A stretch of DNA of 9,774 nt from JBFMAE01 sp040756085 (GTDB lineage Bacteria; Desulfobacterota; BSN033; UBA1163), in contig JBFMAE010000246.1 in NCBI GenBank assembly GCA_040756085.1, forward strand, positions 1 through 9,774, read 5' to 3'. The position numbers were made by a program, and so were the translations under genes. The notes under the pieces are model-generated. The model had not been told where the DNA came from and searched no databases. It saw nothing but the letters and a program-made list of their open reading frames with translations. This document shows positions 1-5,403 of the stretch, piece after piece (position 1 is the first letter of the stretch; each line of letters opens with the position of its first letter).

Positions 1-369
1 ATAGGGTAGGTAATCGATTGATTTACCAATCAGTGTCAATTCAAAACAAAGCGTCTCATCCTGTCTATATTCCCTCTTCTCTTCCAGAGGCGGGGTAATG
101 ATAAAAGGGTGAGGAGCAAATGGGTATTTTCTCATCCGCGAGGTATCCGGGGGAGGCGGAGTCTCAAAAACGTAAGAGTAAACGCATTTCCCCTTTAGCA
201 GGCATGTATCACAAATTTTCTCCCTATTTACGCAGACCACTCTTTTGAAGGCATGGCCAAAGCCACCCCTGAAGGTTGAACCTTTATAAGCAGGAAGGTT
301 AATGGAATCTAAAACTTTTAGAACAAATTGAAATTGGGCAAATTTAAAATGGCTGAGTGGCCTTTCCAT
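1..369 (-). CDS. cas6: Cas6-family CRISPR RNA-processing endoribonuclease (RAMP), N-terminal part, cut by the window edge
   Basis: This frame is open over 123 codons from an ATG at 369-367 and runs off the left edge, so only the N-terminal part is present. An in-frame TAA lies at 418-420, and GAGGGA about 11 bases before the ATG serves as ribosome-binding site. The protein has the layout I associate with RAMP-type Cas6 proteins: LPAYKGSTFRGGFGHAF (residues 25-41, a glycine-rich turn after the first strand), a cysteine cluster at C46, C53, C56 and C62, then FETPPPP (68-74) and PHPFIITPP (86-94). Family members cleave the CRISPR transcript within its repeats to give guide RNAs. The four cysteines may bind a metal; that is inference. 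The catalytic C-terminal half is outside the window. No other cas gene and no array is seen here, so partners would lie to the left. Recognition is by motif memory; a related RAMP protein such as Csm3 or Cmr-type is less likely. Confidence 0.8.
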   Translation of the reverse strand, partial: MERPLSHFKFAQFQFVLKVLDSINLPAYKGSTFRGGFGHAFKRVVCVNREKICDTCLLKGKCVYSYVFETPPPPDTSRMRKYPFAPHPFIITPPLEEKREYRQDETLCFELTLIGKSIDYLPY

Positions 370-381
370 GTCTTTTAAGTC

Positions 382-417
382 CCTCGATAGTTTTAAGATA
401 GGTTCACAGTATCGAGG
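382..417. promoter_or_regulatory. Inverted repeat over the cas6 ribosome-binding site (operator or hairpin candidate)
   Basis: CCTCGATA at 382-389 and TATCGAGG at 410-417 form a perfect 8-bp inverted repeat with a 20-base spacer. On the cas6 strand the arm nearest the gene runs into the GAGGGA Shine-Dalgarno sequence, 13 bases before the ATG. It could be an operator for a dimeric repressor, or an RNA hairpin that hides the ribosome-binding site. The sequence shows the symmetry; the role is inference. Confidence 0.45.
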
Positions 418-452
418 TTAAGCAAAATGCAAGTCACCTAAAAATTGATTGA

Positions 453-490
453 CCAAAAAATTAAACCCCATTCCTTTTTCGGAAATGGGG
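453..490 (-). terminator. Rho-independent terminator on the minus strand, upstream of cas6
   Basis: CCCCATTCC (466-474) pairs with GGAAATGGGG (481-490) with one bulged A and a 6-base loop. Read on the minus strand the hairpin is followed by TTTAATTTTTT. It would end transcripts coming from nrdJ about 300 bases upstream and insulate cas6. Confidence 0.6.
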
Positions 491-785
491 TATAATTTCA
501 ATCTCCAGACCATATGCCCACCCAATATATGGTTAAAGGGTTGAAGTATGTTAACGGATGCCGTCTCTTTTGATGACAGCCTACCAAATTTTTAATCAAT
601 AGTCCAGTTGAATAAAGAGGGGAGGATATTTTCCAGAAACTGGCTGACAAACAAAATAGAGCGGGAATGACGGCTTCGGAAATAACGTAAAGAAGTGTTG
701 GACGCAGTACACTAATTACAAATTCCAAATCCCAATTTTTTTCACCGCAGTGCGCTATGCTCTCTGCTCTATGCGCGATGCTGCG
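491..785. other. Non-coding gap between nrdJ and the terminator; imperfect palindrome next to the nrdJ stop
   Basis: I see no convincing gene here; a 76-codon minus-strand frame (498-728) resembles nothing known and lacks a good ribosome-binding site. At 746-785 there is a low-complexity imperfect hairpin: CGCAG (746-750) pairs with CTGCG (781-785), GCGC (752-755) with GCGC (773-776), and the middle is made of GCTATGC/GCTCTATGC-like units. It abuts the nrdJ stop codon (788-786) directly. It resembles the short GC-rich dispersed repeats of such genomes. Confidence 0.45.
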
Positions 786-2519
786 TTAGCAGATTTGTTT
801 GCTTCCACAGGCTAACACCTGTCCGCCCTTACTTCCGCTTCGGTAAATCGTAATACCTTTGCATCGTTCTTGATAGGCCAACAAGAAGGCTTCTCTTACC
901 TCTGCTTTCGAGGCGTCTCGAGGAAAGTTGATCGTTTTGGATACAGCATTGTCCGTATAATCCTGAAAGGCGGCCTGAATCTTGATGTGCCAGACCGGAG
1001 GGATCTCAAAGGTGGTGATGAAAAGTTCTTTTATCGATTGGGGAACCTGAAGCAGTTCCTTAAGGGTCGCCCCTTCTGATAATGCCTCGATGAGATCAGG
1101 AGTGAGAAATCCCTCCCTTTCTCCCAATTCGGCAAAGAGGGGATCGATGATTTGAAATTCCATATCCTCCAAAGCTTTTCGGATATACTGGATGGCGAAA
1201 AGAGGTTCAATGCCGCTCGAACAATTGGCCAACAGGCTGAGTGTCCCCGTTGGAGCAATCGTTGTGAGGGTAGCATTTCTCAATCTCATCCCTCCGGGTC
1301 GATCATAAATCGAGTCTTTATAATTCGGGAAGGCACCTCTTGACTCGGCCAGTTCAATGGACCGCTCATGGGCCTGATATTGAATAAAACTCATGAGGCC
1401 TCTGGCCACCTCCAGGGCCTTCGGTGAATGATAGGGAATGCCCAATCGTATGAAGAAATGAGCTAATCCCATCACTCCTAATCCAATCTTACGATTTCCC
1501 TTCGCCATCTGGCCAATCTGTGGCAAAGGGTATTGGTTCACATCAATCACATTATCCAAAAAATGGACTGCCTCTCTCACGGTCTTTCTTATCTTTTCAA
1601 AATCGGGCTCCTGCTGTCCGCCCTTATCTTTCACCATGTGAGAAAGGTTGATCGATCCCAAGACACAGGGTTCGTAAGGAAGGAGAGGGACTTCCCCGCA
1701 AGGGTTCGTGCTTTCCATCTCACCCAATTCAGGGGTGGGGTTCGCCTTATTAATCTGATCTAAAAAGAGGACTCCCGGGTCTCCCGTTTCCCAGGCTGCA
1801 GCGACGATCGCCTCCAATACCTCTTTGGCCCCCAGACGTCTGACTTCTTTCTTTGTCCTCGGGTTAATTAAACCATATTCCTCGTCTTTCTCCAGAGCCT
1901 CCATAAAGGCCTGGGTGATCCCCACTGAGAGATTAAAGTTTGTCATCTCATTCAGATGCTGTTTGATCGTGATAAATTCCAGGATGTCAGGGTGGTCAAC
2001 CCGCAAGACCCCCATATTGGCACCTCTTCTCGTCCCTCCCTGTTTGATCACCTCCGTGGCCATATTGAATACCCTCATGAATGAGACAGGTCCGCTCGCC
2101 ATTCCTCCTGTGGATTGAACCGTATCGTCCTTTGGCCTCAGGTGGCTGAAGGAGAAGCCCGTCCCACCTCCGCTTTGATGAATGAGGGCTGTCTGTTTCA
2201 CCGTTTCAAAGATGGAATCGAGGGAATCTTCGACAGGAAGGACAAAACAGGCAGCTAATTGCTGGAGGTCTTTCCCTGCATTCATCAGGCAGGGCGAGTT
2301 GGGAAGAAAATCCAGGGAAGCCATCATTCGAAAAAAAATTTCTGAAAGTTCTTCAGGAGGGATCCGATTCCCATAGAAACGTTCAGCTTCAGCAATATTG
2401 CGGGCGACACGCCAGAACATCTCCTCCGGCGATTCGATTACCTTACCCTGGGCATCTTTTTTTAGATACCTCTTTTCTAAAATCGTGATGGCATGTGATG
2501 TAAGAGGAGGATAGGCCAT
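786..2519 (-). CDS. nrdJ: Class II (adenosylcobalamin-dependent) ribonucleoside-diphosphate reductase NrdJ
   Basis: 577 residues. The enzyme reduces ribonucleotides to deoxyribonucleotides with a thiyl radical generated from coenzyme B12, so it needs no oxygen and no NrdB subunit. Visible landmarks: LAACFVLPVEDS (C91) and C285 as the redox cysteine pair, STNPCGE (270-276) with C274 as the thiyl-radical cysteine exactly 11 residues before C285, as in the Lactobacillus enzyme, SGGGTGFSFS (116-125) in the substrate region, and the phosphate loop APTGTLSLLANCSSG (422-436). The C-terminus ends CGSKQIC (C571, C577), the expected mobile pair re-reduced by thioredoxin, though spaced CX5C. There is no ATP-cone domain before the core. 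Start: the frame can be extended to a TTG at 2660, but that would overlap the NifU-domain gene by 91 bases and adds unlikely sequence; the ATG at 2519 has GGAG 6 bases upstream and matches where homologues begin (an ATG two codons earlier lacks this spacing). It lies 50 bases after the NifU-domain gene, probably in one operon. Confidence 0.92.
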   Translation of the reverse strand: MAYPPLTSHAITILEKRYLKKDAQGKVIESPEEMFWRVARNIAEAERFYGNRIPPEELSEIFFRMMASLDFLPNSPCLMNAGKDLQQLAACFVLPVEDSLDSIFETVKQTALIHQSGGGTGFSFSHLRPKDDTVQSTGGMASGPVSFMRVFNMATEVIKQGGTRRGANMGVLRVDHPDILEFITIKQHLNEMTNFNLSVGITQAFMEALEKDEEYGLINPRTKKEVRRLGAKEVLEAIVAAAWETGDPGVLFLDQINKANPTPELGEMESTNPCGEVPLLPYEPCVLGSINLSHMVKDKGGQQEPDFEKIRKTVREAVHFLDNVIDVNQYPLPQIGQMAKGNRKIGLGVMGLAHFFIRLGIPYHSPKALEVARGLMSFIQYQAHERSIELAESRGAFPNYKDSIYDRPGGMRLRNATLTTIAPTGTLSLLANCSSGIEPLFAIQYIRKALEDMEFQIIDPLFAELGEREGFLTPDLIEALSEGATLKELLQVPQSIKELFITTFEIPPVWHIKIQAAFQDYTDNAVSKTINFPRDASKAEVREAFLLAYQERCKGITIYRSGSKGGQVLACGSKQIC

Positions 2520-2569
2520 CTTCATCTCCACGGGGGAAGTCCACCAGGAGCAGAGTACCCCGATTGTGA

Positions 2570-2788
2570 TTATACGGTCTCGACGCTCTTCACCTCTGGG
2601 ACCTGCTGTTTCAGCACTTTCTCCACTCCCATCTTTAAGGTCATCTGTGACATCGGACAACCTCCGCAGGCTCCTGTGAGCCTGACCTTTACGACTCCAT
2701 CGACCACATCGACCAATTGAATATCTCCTCCATCCGCCTGGAGGGCAGGCCGAATCCTCTCCAATGCCTTTTCCACATTCTCCCTCAT
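2570..2788 (-). CDS. NifU-like C-terminal-domain protein (Fe-S cluster scaffold/carrier)
   Basis: 72 residues, the usual size of stand-alone NifU C-terminal-domain (Nfu-type) proteins. It carries ALQADGGDIQLVDV (residues 15-28) and the metal-binding motif ACGGCPMSQMTL (40-51), in which C41 and C44 of two subunits hold a [4Fe-4S] or [2Fe-2S] cluster for transfer to apoproteins in the cytoplasm. Start: the frame extends to a TTG at 2821, but the ATG at 2788 is preceded by a strong GGAGG with 10 bases of spacing and gives the canonical N-terminus MRENVEKALERIRP. It is the first gene of a likely two-gene unit with nrdJ; NrdJ itself is not an Fe-S enzyme, so the link may simply be co-transcription. 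The sequence at 2822-2940 upstream is AT-rich and should hold the promoter, but no box pair convinced me. Confidence 0.9.
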   Translation of the reverse strand: MRENVEKALERIRPALQADGGDIQLVDVVDGVVKVRLTGACGGCPMSQMTLKMGVEKVLKQQVPEVKSVETV

Positions 2789-2946
2789 CTCATTCTCACC
2801 TCCCCTCCCTTCATATTCCAATTCTCATAAAACATATATCTTAAATTTATGATAACACATATTTGCTCAAATTAGAAAACAATACTGTTGATTTCATGAA
2901 ACACCCCACGCACAGGGTAGGACTTACGGGACCCTTGCCAGTCAAC

Positions 2947-2981
2947 AAAAAAGGCCCTCCTAAAGATAGAAAGGCCTTTTT
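2947..2981. terminator. Terminator hairpin after the cysteine-rich gene pair (bidirectional in form)
   Basis: AAAAAGGCC (2948-2956) pairs with GGCCTTTTT (2973-2981). The stem is framed by A and T runs, so it can act on either strand; on the minus strand the hairpin is followed by TTTTTTG. It lies 25 bases after the stop of the second cysteine-rich gene (3007), whose transcript it should end before the nifU-like gene. A second pairing, CCTAAA with TTTAGG, partly overlaps it. Confidence 0.7.
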
Positions 2982-3006
2982 AGGTGGATTTTAGATGCTA
3001 AACCCT

Positions 3007-3207
3007 TTACTCCCCTTTCTTCCCTTTCTTATCCATTTCTTCTAATCTCTTCCGGAGGTATAGCTTCAGGGAATCAGGTCTTTCGCAAAATGTGACATCC
3101 CCTTCACATGTCGTACTGCTGCTGTCTATATCGCAGTAACCGATCCCTTTCCCAAAACTCAGCCCCTCTGCCCTCCTGAAAAGTGGACATTTCTTCTCCT
3201 CTCCCAT
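3007..3207 (-). CDS. Cysteine-rich small protein, paralogue of the upstream gene (copy B), function unknown
   Basis: 66 residues. It aligns without gaps to the protein encoded just upstream (3159-3392): C7, C25, C34 and C41 coincide, and the core GIGYCDID...TTCEGDVTFCERPD is nearly the same. About half of the first 51 positions are identical (27 by my count). The tail is lysine- and glutamate-rich. Start: the frame is open up to 3273, but the ATG at 3207 has GGAGG 6 bases upstream and puts the first cysteine at position 7, as in the paralogue. The gene begins inside the end of the upstream gene (49-base overlap, different frame), so translation is probably coupled. Four conserved cysteines in a small cytoplasmic protein (no signal peptide) suggest binding of zinc or an Fe-S cluster; that is inference. 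I know similar small hypothetical proteins but no assigned function. Confidence 0.78.
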   Translation of the reverse strand: MGEEKKCPLFRRAEGLSFGKGIGYCDIDSSSTTCEGDVTFCERPDSLKLYLRKRLEEMDKKGKKGE

Positions 3208-3392
3208 CCCGGACCTCCATCCCTCTTCTTTTGCTCCAATAGATATTTCCTCAAGACATCGGGTTTTTCGCAAAACTGAATATCTCCGTCACAAGTAGTT
3301 CGGTCACAATCGAGATCGCAATACCCAATCCCGCAGCCCATGTTGAGGGTTTCGGAATCTCGATAAAATGAACATTGTTTTGAAATGGACAT
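3159..3392 (-). CDS. Cysteine-rich small protein, copy A, function unknown
   Basis: 77 residues from an ATG at 3392 with GGGGAGG 8 bases upstream. Cysteines lie at 7, 20, 25, 29, 34 and 41; C7, C25, C34 and C41 are shared with copy B, while C20 and C29 are extra. The core is GCGIGYCDLDCDRTTCDGD (19-37) followed by FCEKPDVLRKYL (40-51). The last 17 residues, coded by 3207-3159, overlap the start of copy B in another frame and look like read-through into it; an ancestral stop near residue 60 has probably been lost. No signal peptide or membrane segment is seen. The genes are probably one transcript ending at the hairpin at 2947-2981. A single fused gene broken by a frameshift is less likely, because copy B has its own strong ribosome-binding site and start. 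Confidence 0.8.
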   Translation of the reverse strand: MSISKQCSFYRDSETLNMGCGIGYCDLDCDRTTCDGDIQFCEKPDVLRKYLLEQKKRDGGPGWERRRNVHFSGGQRG

Positions 3393-3427
3393 CTAAACCA
3401 CCTCCCCTGGTTTTAACAAACAGCCTT

Positions 3428-3461
3428 AAAAAAAGGCCCGTGTCAGCATAGACCACGGGCC
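3428..3461 (-). terminator. Strong intrinsic terminator or attenuator just before the cysteine-rich gene pair
   Basis: GGCCCGTG (3435-3442) and CACGGGCC (3454-3461) form a perfect 8-bp GC-rich stem with an 11-base loop; on the minus strand it is followed by seven Ts (3434-3428). It lies only about 36 bases before the ATG of copy A (3392), with too little room for a promoter between. It may end the trxB transcript some 490 bases downstream of that operon, or act as an attenuator in the leader of the cysteine-rich genes. A competing short stem GCCTT/AAGGC (3423-3427 with 3434-3437 and neighbours) overlaps the T-run side. Confidence 0.75.
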
Positions 3462-3472
3462 CGCAAAATTTC

Positions 3473-3725
3473 TTCCTGCCTGCCCTGTACCATTATAGTA
3501 TAGGTTCAGGGCTTGTCGCCTGCCTGCGGTAGGCAGGACAGGACATGTTGCTTCGGCAACCCGGCTATCCCGAAGATACGGGACCCGTGCCTGCACGCCG
3601 CAGTGCCTGCCAACAATAGGTAGGCGTTTAGGCTTACAAGCACTCCTGCATGCTGTATTGCCTGCCTGCGGTAGGCAGGCGTTTAGGCACGCAGGCGTGG
3701 TTTTCCGTCCCACGATTACTCGTGG
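3473..3725. repeat. Cluster of palindromic REP-like repeats
   Basis: No gene is supported here. The 19-base palindrome CCTGCCTGCGGTAGGCAGG (7-bp stem, 5-base loop) occurs at 3519-3537 and 3661-3679; a degenerate copy, CCTGCCAACAATAGGTAGG, sits at 3606-3624, and a further copy lies in the end of rsmD (9190-9208). Other palindromes are GTTGC-TTCG-GCAAC (3547-3560, a UUCG tetraloop) and CCACGA-TTAC-TCGTGG (3710-3725). AGGCGTTTAGGC follows both the degenerate copy and the last full copy, so part of the array is a decayed tandem unit of about 55 bases. The 95-codon minus-strand frame across it (3426-3713) is a by-product of the repeats. Confidence 0.75.
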
Positions 3726-3948
3726 TTTGGCTTTATCGGCAATCTATGTTTAAAAATATTTTTCCTGAATAACCCGGAAGCAATTTCAATGCCAAAAGGA
3801 ATGGAATGCTTGAACCATATGATTTTTATAGGTTTGTTTGATAATCAAAATTCTATTGAAGGGGGAGAATGTGACCTTTTTTGTCTTAATAAAAAATTAT
3901 TTAGTGACCGTCATCACACTCTCATGAGGAATGGCATAGGAGAAAATG
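3726..3948. other. AT-rich gap with no recognisable gene
   Basis: This stretch is clearly more AT-rich than its surroundings. A 72-codon plus-strand frame starts at 3789 but runs into the convergent exported-protein gene and resembles nothing I know. On the minus strand about 45 stop-free codons end near 3716 without a start codon. Decayed sequence is possible; nothing proves it. Confidence 0.35.
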
Positions 3949-4317
3949 TTAATGGGAGACCCATTCAGGAATTGAATAGGAATCTTCGGATCCTATTTTC
4001 TGGGTGAATTTCCCTGACCCATCTGGATCAAGAAGAAGATAATCAATCGGAGGCTCTCGATCCGAATCGACAGCATAGGCAAAGACCTTCCCATTTCCAC
4101 TGATCCTTGCGACATGCCCTCCGCTGGGGGTATAAAATTTTTCAACGACCTTTTCCACTCCATTCACCATCTTGACCGTGATAGAATAAGGTTTGAGATC
4201 TTTCAGGTCTGGAATGGACCAGCCCTCTCTATTCAACTCCTGCCCTATCGAAAAAAAAGGGATGACCAGCCTCCAGGTGGAAAAGAGAAAACAGAAGATG
4301 GTCTGTCTCCATCTCAT
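3949..4317 (-). CDS. Small putative exported protein coupled to trxB, function unknown
   Basis: 122 residues. The ATG (4317-4315) overlaps the trxB stop TGA (4316-4314) as ATGA, so translation is almost certainly coupled to trxB; GAGAGAAG in the end of trxB acts as ribosome-binding site. A longer frame up to 4422 lies wholly inside trxB and is not needed. Residues 2-4 are basic and 6-24 hydrophobic (TIFCFLF...LVIPFFSIG), with R16 interrupting, so it looks like a signal peptide or membrane anchor of moderate quality. The rest is soluble, with YSITVKMVNGVEKVVEKFY (44-62) and GHVARISGNGKVFAYAVDSD (67-86), which looks like beta-strand sequence as in a periplasmic beta-propeller-like or lipoprotein fragment. 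I recognise no family. The shared transcript with thioredoxin reductase may hint at a redox or envelope role, but the mature part has no cysteines, which argues against a thiol function. Confidence 0.7.
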   Translation of the reverse strand: MRWRQTIFCFLFSTWRLVIPFFSIGQELNREGWSIPDLKDLKPYSITVKMVNGVEKVVEKFYTPSGGHVARISGNGKVFAYAVDSDREPPIDYLLLDPDGSGKFTQKIGSEDSYSIPEWVSH

Positions 4318-5261
4318 TTTAAGGCTTCTCTCTTTTCCTCTAAATACTTTTCTGCTGCAAAAGCAGTGGTTGCTCCGTCTCCCACTGCAGTGGTAATCTG
4401 GCGCAACAACTTCTTCCTGCAATCCCCGGCAGCGAAAATGCCCTTGAGGGAGGTCTCACAATTCTCATTGGTGAGAATATATCCCCCCTCGTCCATTTGG
4501 ACCAATCCTTTTAAAAACTGGGTCCTGGGCGAAATCCCGACAAAAAGGAAGACTCCGTCTGTTTGAAACTCTTTCACCTCACCCGTCTTCACATTCTTCA
4601 CCAGGATGGATTGAACCATCTTATCCCCTTTTATCTCCTGCATCACCGAATTCCAGAGAAACTTGATTTTGGGATTGGCAAAGGCTCTTTCTTGATAGAT
4701 CTTCGTCGCCCGGAGAGCATCCCTCCGATGGATGATGGTCACCTCTTTGGCGAACTTCGTCAGAAATAGGGCTTCGGTCAGTGCGGAATCACCCCCTCCC
4801 ACCACGACAATTCGGCTGTCTTTAAAGAAGGCACCATCGCAGGTTGCGCAGAAAGAGACCCCTTTCCCGATAAAAACATCCTCACCCGGAATTCCTAATC
4901 TGCGATATTCGGTACCGCTTGAAATGATCAAGGCCTCTGAATAATATGACGATTCATCGGTTCGGACAACTTTTAAATCACCTTCCAGCCTGACTTCCAC
5001 AACCTCCTGATTGGCGGTCTCCATCCCGAATCGCTTTGCCTGCTCCTCCATCAACTGGCTTAACTCAGCTCCGGTGATCCCCTGTGGAAAACCAGGATAG
5101 TTTTCGATCATTTCGGTGGTGGTCATCTGACCTCCTAAAAGACCTGTTTCAATCAGGAGGGTGTTGAGTCCTGCTCTTGATGTATAAAGGCCTGCAGTCA
5201 TACCTGCCGGCCCTCCCCCTATAATGATCACATCATACGCCTTTGTTTTACCCTCTTCCAT
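4314..5261 (-). CDS. trxB: Thioredoxin-disulfide reductase
   Basis: 315 residues, the usual length for bacterial low-molecular-weight thioredoxin reductase. It passes electrons from NADPH through FAD and an active-site disulfide to thioredoxin in the cytoplasm. Motifs: FAD-binding IIGGGPAGMTAGLY (13-26), redox centre CATC (C138, C141) in SFCATCDGAFF, NADPH-binding VVVGGGDSALTEALFL (152-167) with HRR (178-180) for the 2'-phosphate, and the C-terminal FAD segment GIFAAGDC...QITTAVGDGATTA (274-300). The ATG at 5261 has GGAGG 5-6 bases upstream. It is the first gene of a two-gene unit with the exported protein and is driven by the promoter at 5292-5321. A ferredoxin-dependent relative cannot be excluded, but the HRR motif favours NADPH. 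Reduced thioredoxin would serve NrdJ, encoded nearby. Confidence 0.95.
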   Translation of the reverse strand: MEEGKTKAYDVIIIGGGPAGMTAGLYTSRAGLNTLLIETGLLGGQMTTTEMIENYPGFPQGITGAELSQLMEEQAKRFGMETANQEVVEVRLEGDLKVVRTDESSYYSEALIISSGTEYRRLGIPGEDVFIGKGVSFCATCDGAFFKDSRIVVVGGGDSALTEALFLTKFAKEVTIIHRRDALRATKIYQERAFANPKIKFLWNSVMQEIKGDKMVQSILVKNVKTGEVKEFQTDGVFLFVGISPRTQFLKGLVQMDEGGYILTNENCETSLKGIFAAGDCRKKLLRQITTAVGDGATTAFAAEKYLEEKREALK

Positions 5262-5291
5262 CGGTCCCTCCTTGTCATACCTTTCAGCCTA

Positions 5292-5321
5292 TGTATAGGA
5301 TAGATATCCCCTCTTTGTCAA
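5292..5321 (-). promoter_or_regulatory. Sigma-70-type promoter for trxB
   Basis: On the minus strand a perfect -35 TTGACA (5321-5316) is followed after 18 bases by TATACA (5297-5292) as -10. The trxB ATG is about 30 bases further on, giving a short leader with a GGAGG site. Confidence 0.6.
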
Positions 5322-5339
5322 TTTAAAAGGGAAGATCTC

Positions 5340-5369
5340 TTGACAAGCTCTATTTGAGAACGATAGATT
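5340..5369 (+). promoter_or_regulatory. Sigma-70-type promoter for ndk-rlmN
   Basis: A perfect -35 TTGACA (5340-5345) is followed after 18 bases by TAGATT (5364-5369), a 4-of-6 match to the -10 consensus. The ndk ribosome-binding site AGGAGG lies at 5393-5398. The two divergent -35 boxes are 18 bases apart, so polymerase at one promoter may hinder the other. Confidence 0.6.
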
Positions 5370-5403
5370 AAAAAAATAGAATCTAAATCATCAGGAGGAA
5401 ACG

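Noticed and set aside
498..728. 76-codon minus-strand frame after nrdJ
   Set aside because: No ribosome-binding site, no recognisable domain, and it lies in sequence that looks intergenic.
370..785. CRISPR array next to cas6
   Set aside because: I looked for regularly spaced identical repeats and found none; only one inverted repeat and a terminator are present.
2520..2660. N-terminal extension of NrdJ to a TTG start
   Set aside because: It would overlap the NifU-domain gene by 91 bases, is unlike NrdJ N-termini, and the ATG at 2519 has a well-spaced GGAG.
2789..2821. TTG start adding 11 residues to the NifU-domain protein
   Set aside because: The added residues are merely the translated Shine-Dalgarno region; the ATG at 2788 is better supported.
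2520..2946. Cobalamin riboswitch upstream of the nifU-like/nrdJ genes
   Set aside because: The short AT-rich leader shows no B12-box-like sequence and is too small for the usual riboswitch.
3007..3392. Single two-domain gene broken by a frameshift
   Set aside because: The second copy has its own GGAGG and ATG at the right distance, and the two proteins begin at the same alignment position, so two genes fit better.
3547..3606. tRNA-like or small RNA fold from the adjacent hairpins
   Set aside because: The hairpins are short repeat palindromes without a cloverleaf, T-loop motif or CCA-adjacent acceptor stem.
3426..3713. 95-codon minus-strand frame rich in cysteine and proline
   Set aside because: It is a translation of the palindromic repeat cluster and of the terminator, not a gene.
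3789..4007. 72-codon plus-strand frame
   Set aside because: It overlaps the exported-protein gene on the other strand, shows no domain and no clear ribosome-binding site.
4114..4566. 150-codon plus-strand frame opposite trxB
   Set aside because: It is an antisense shadow of trxB and the coupled gene, both of which have clear motifs.
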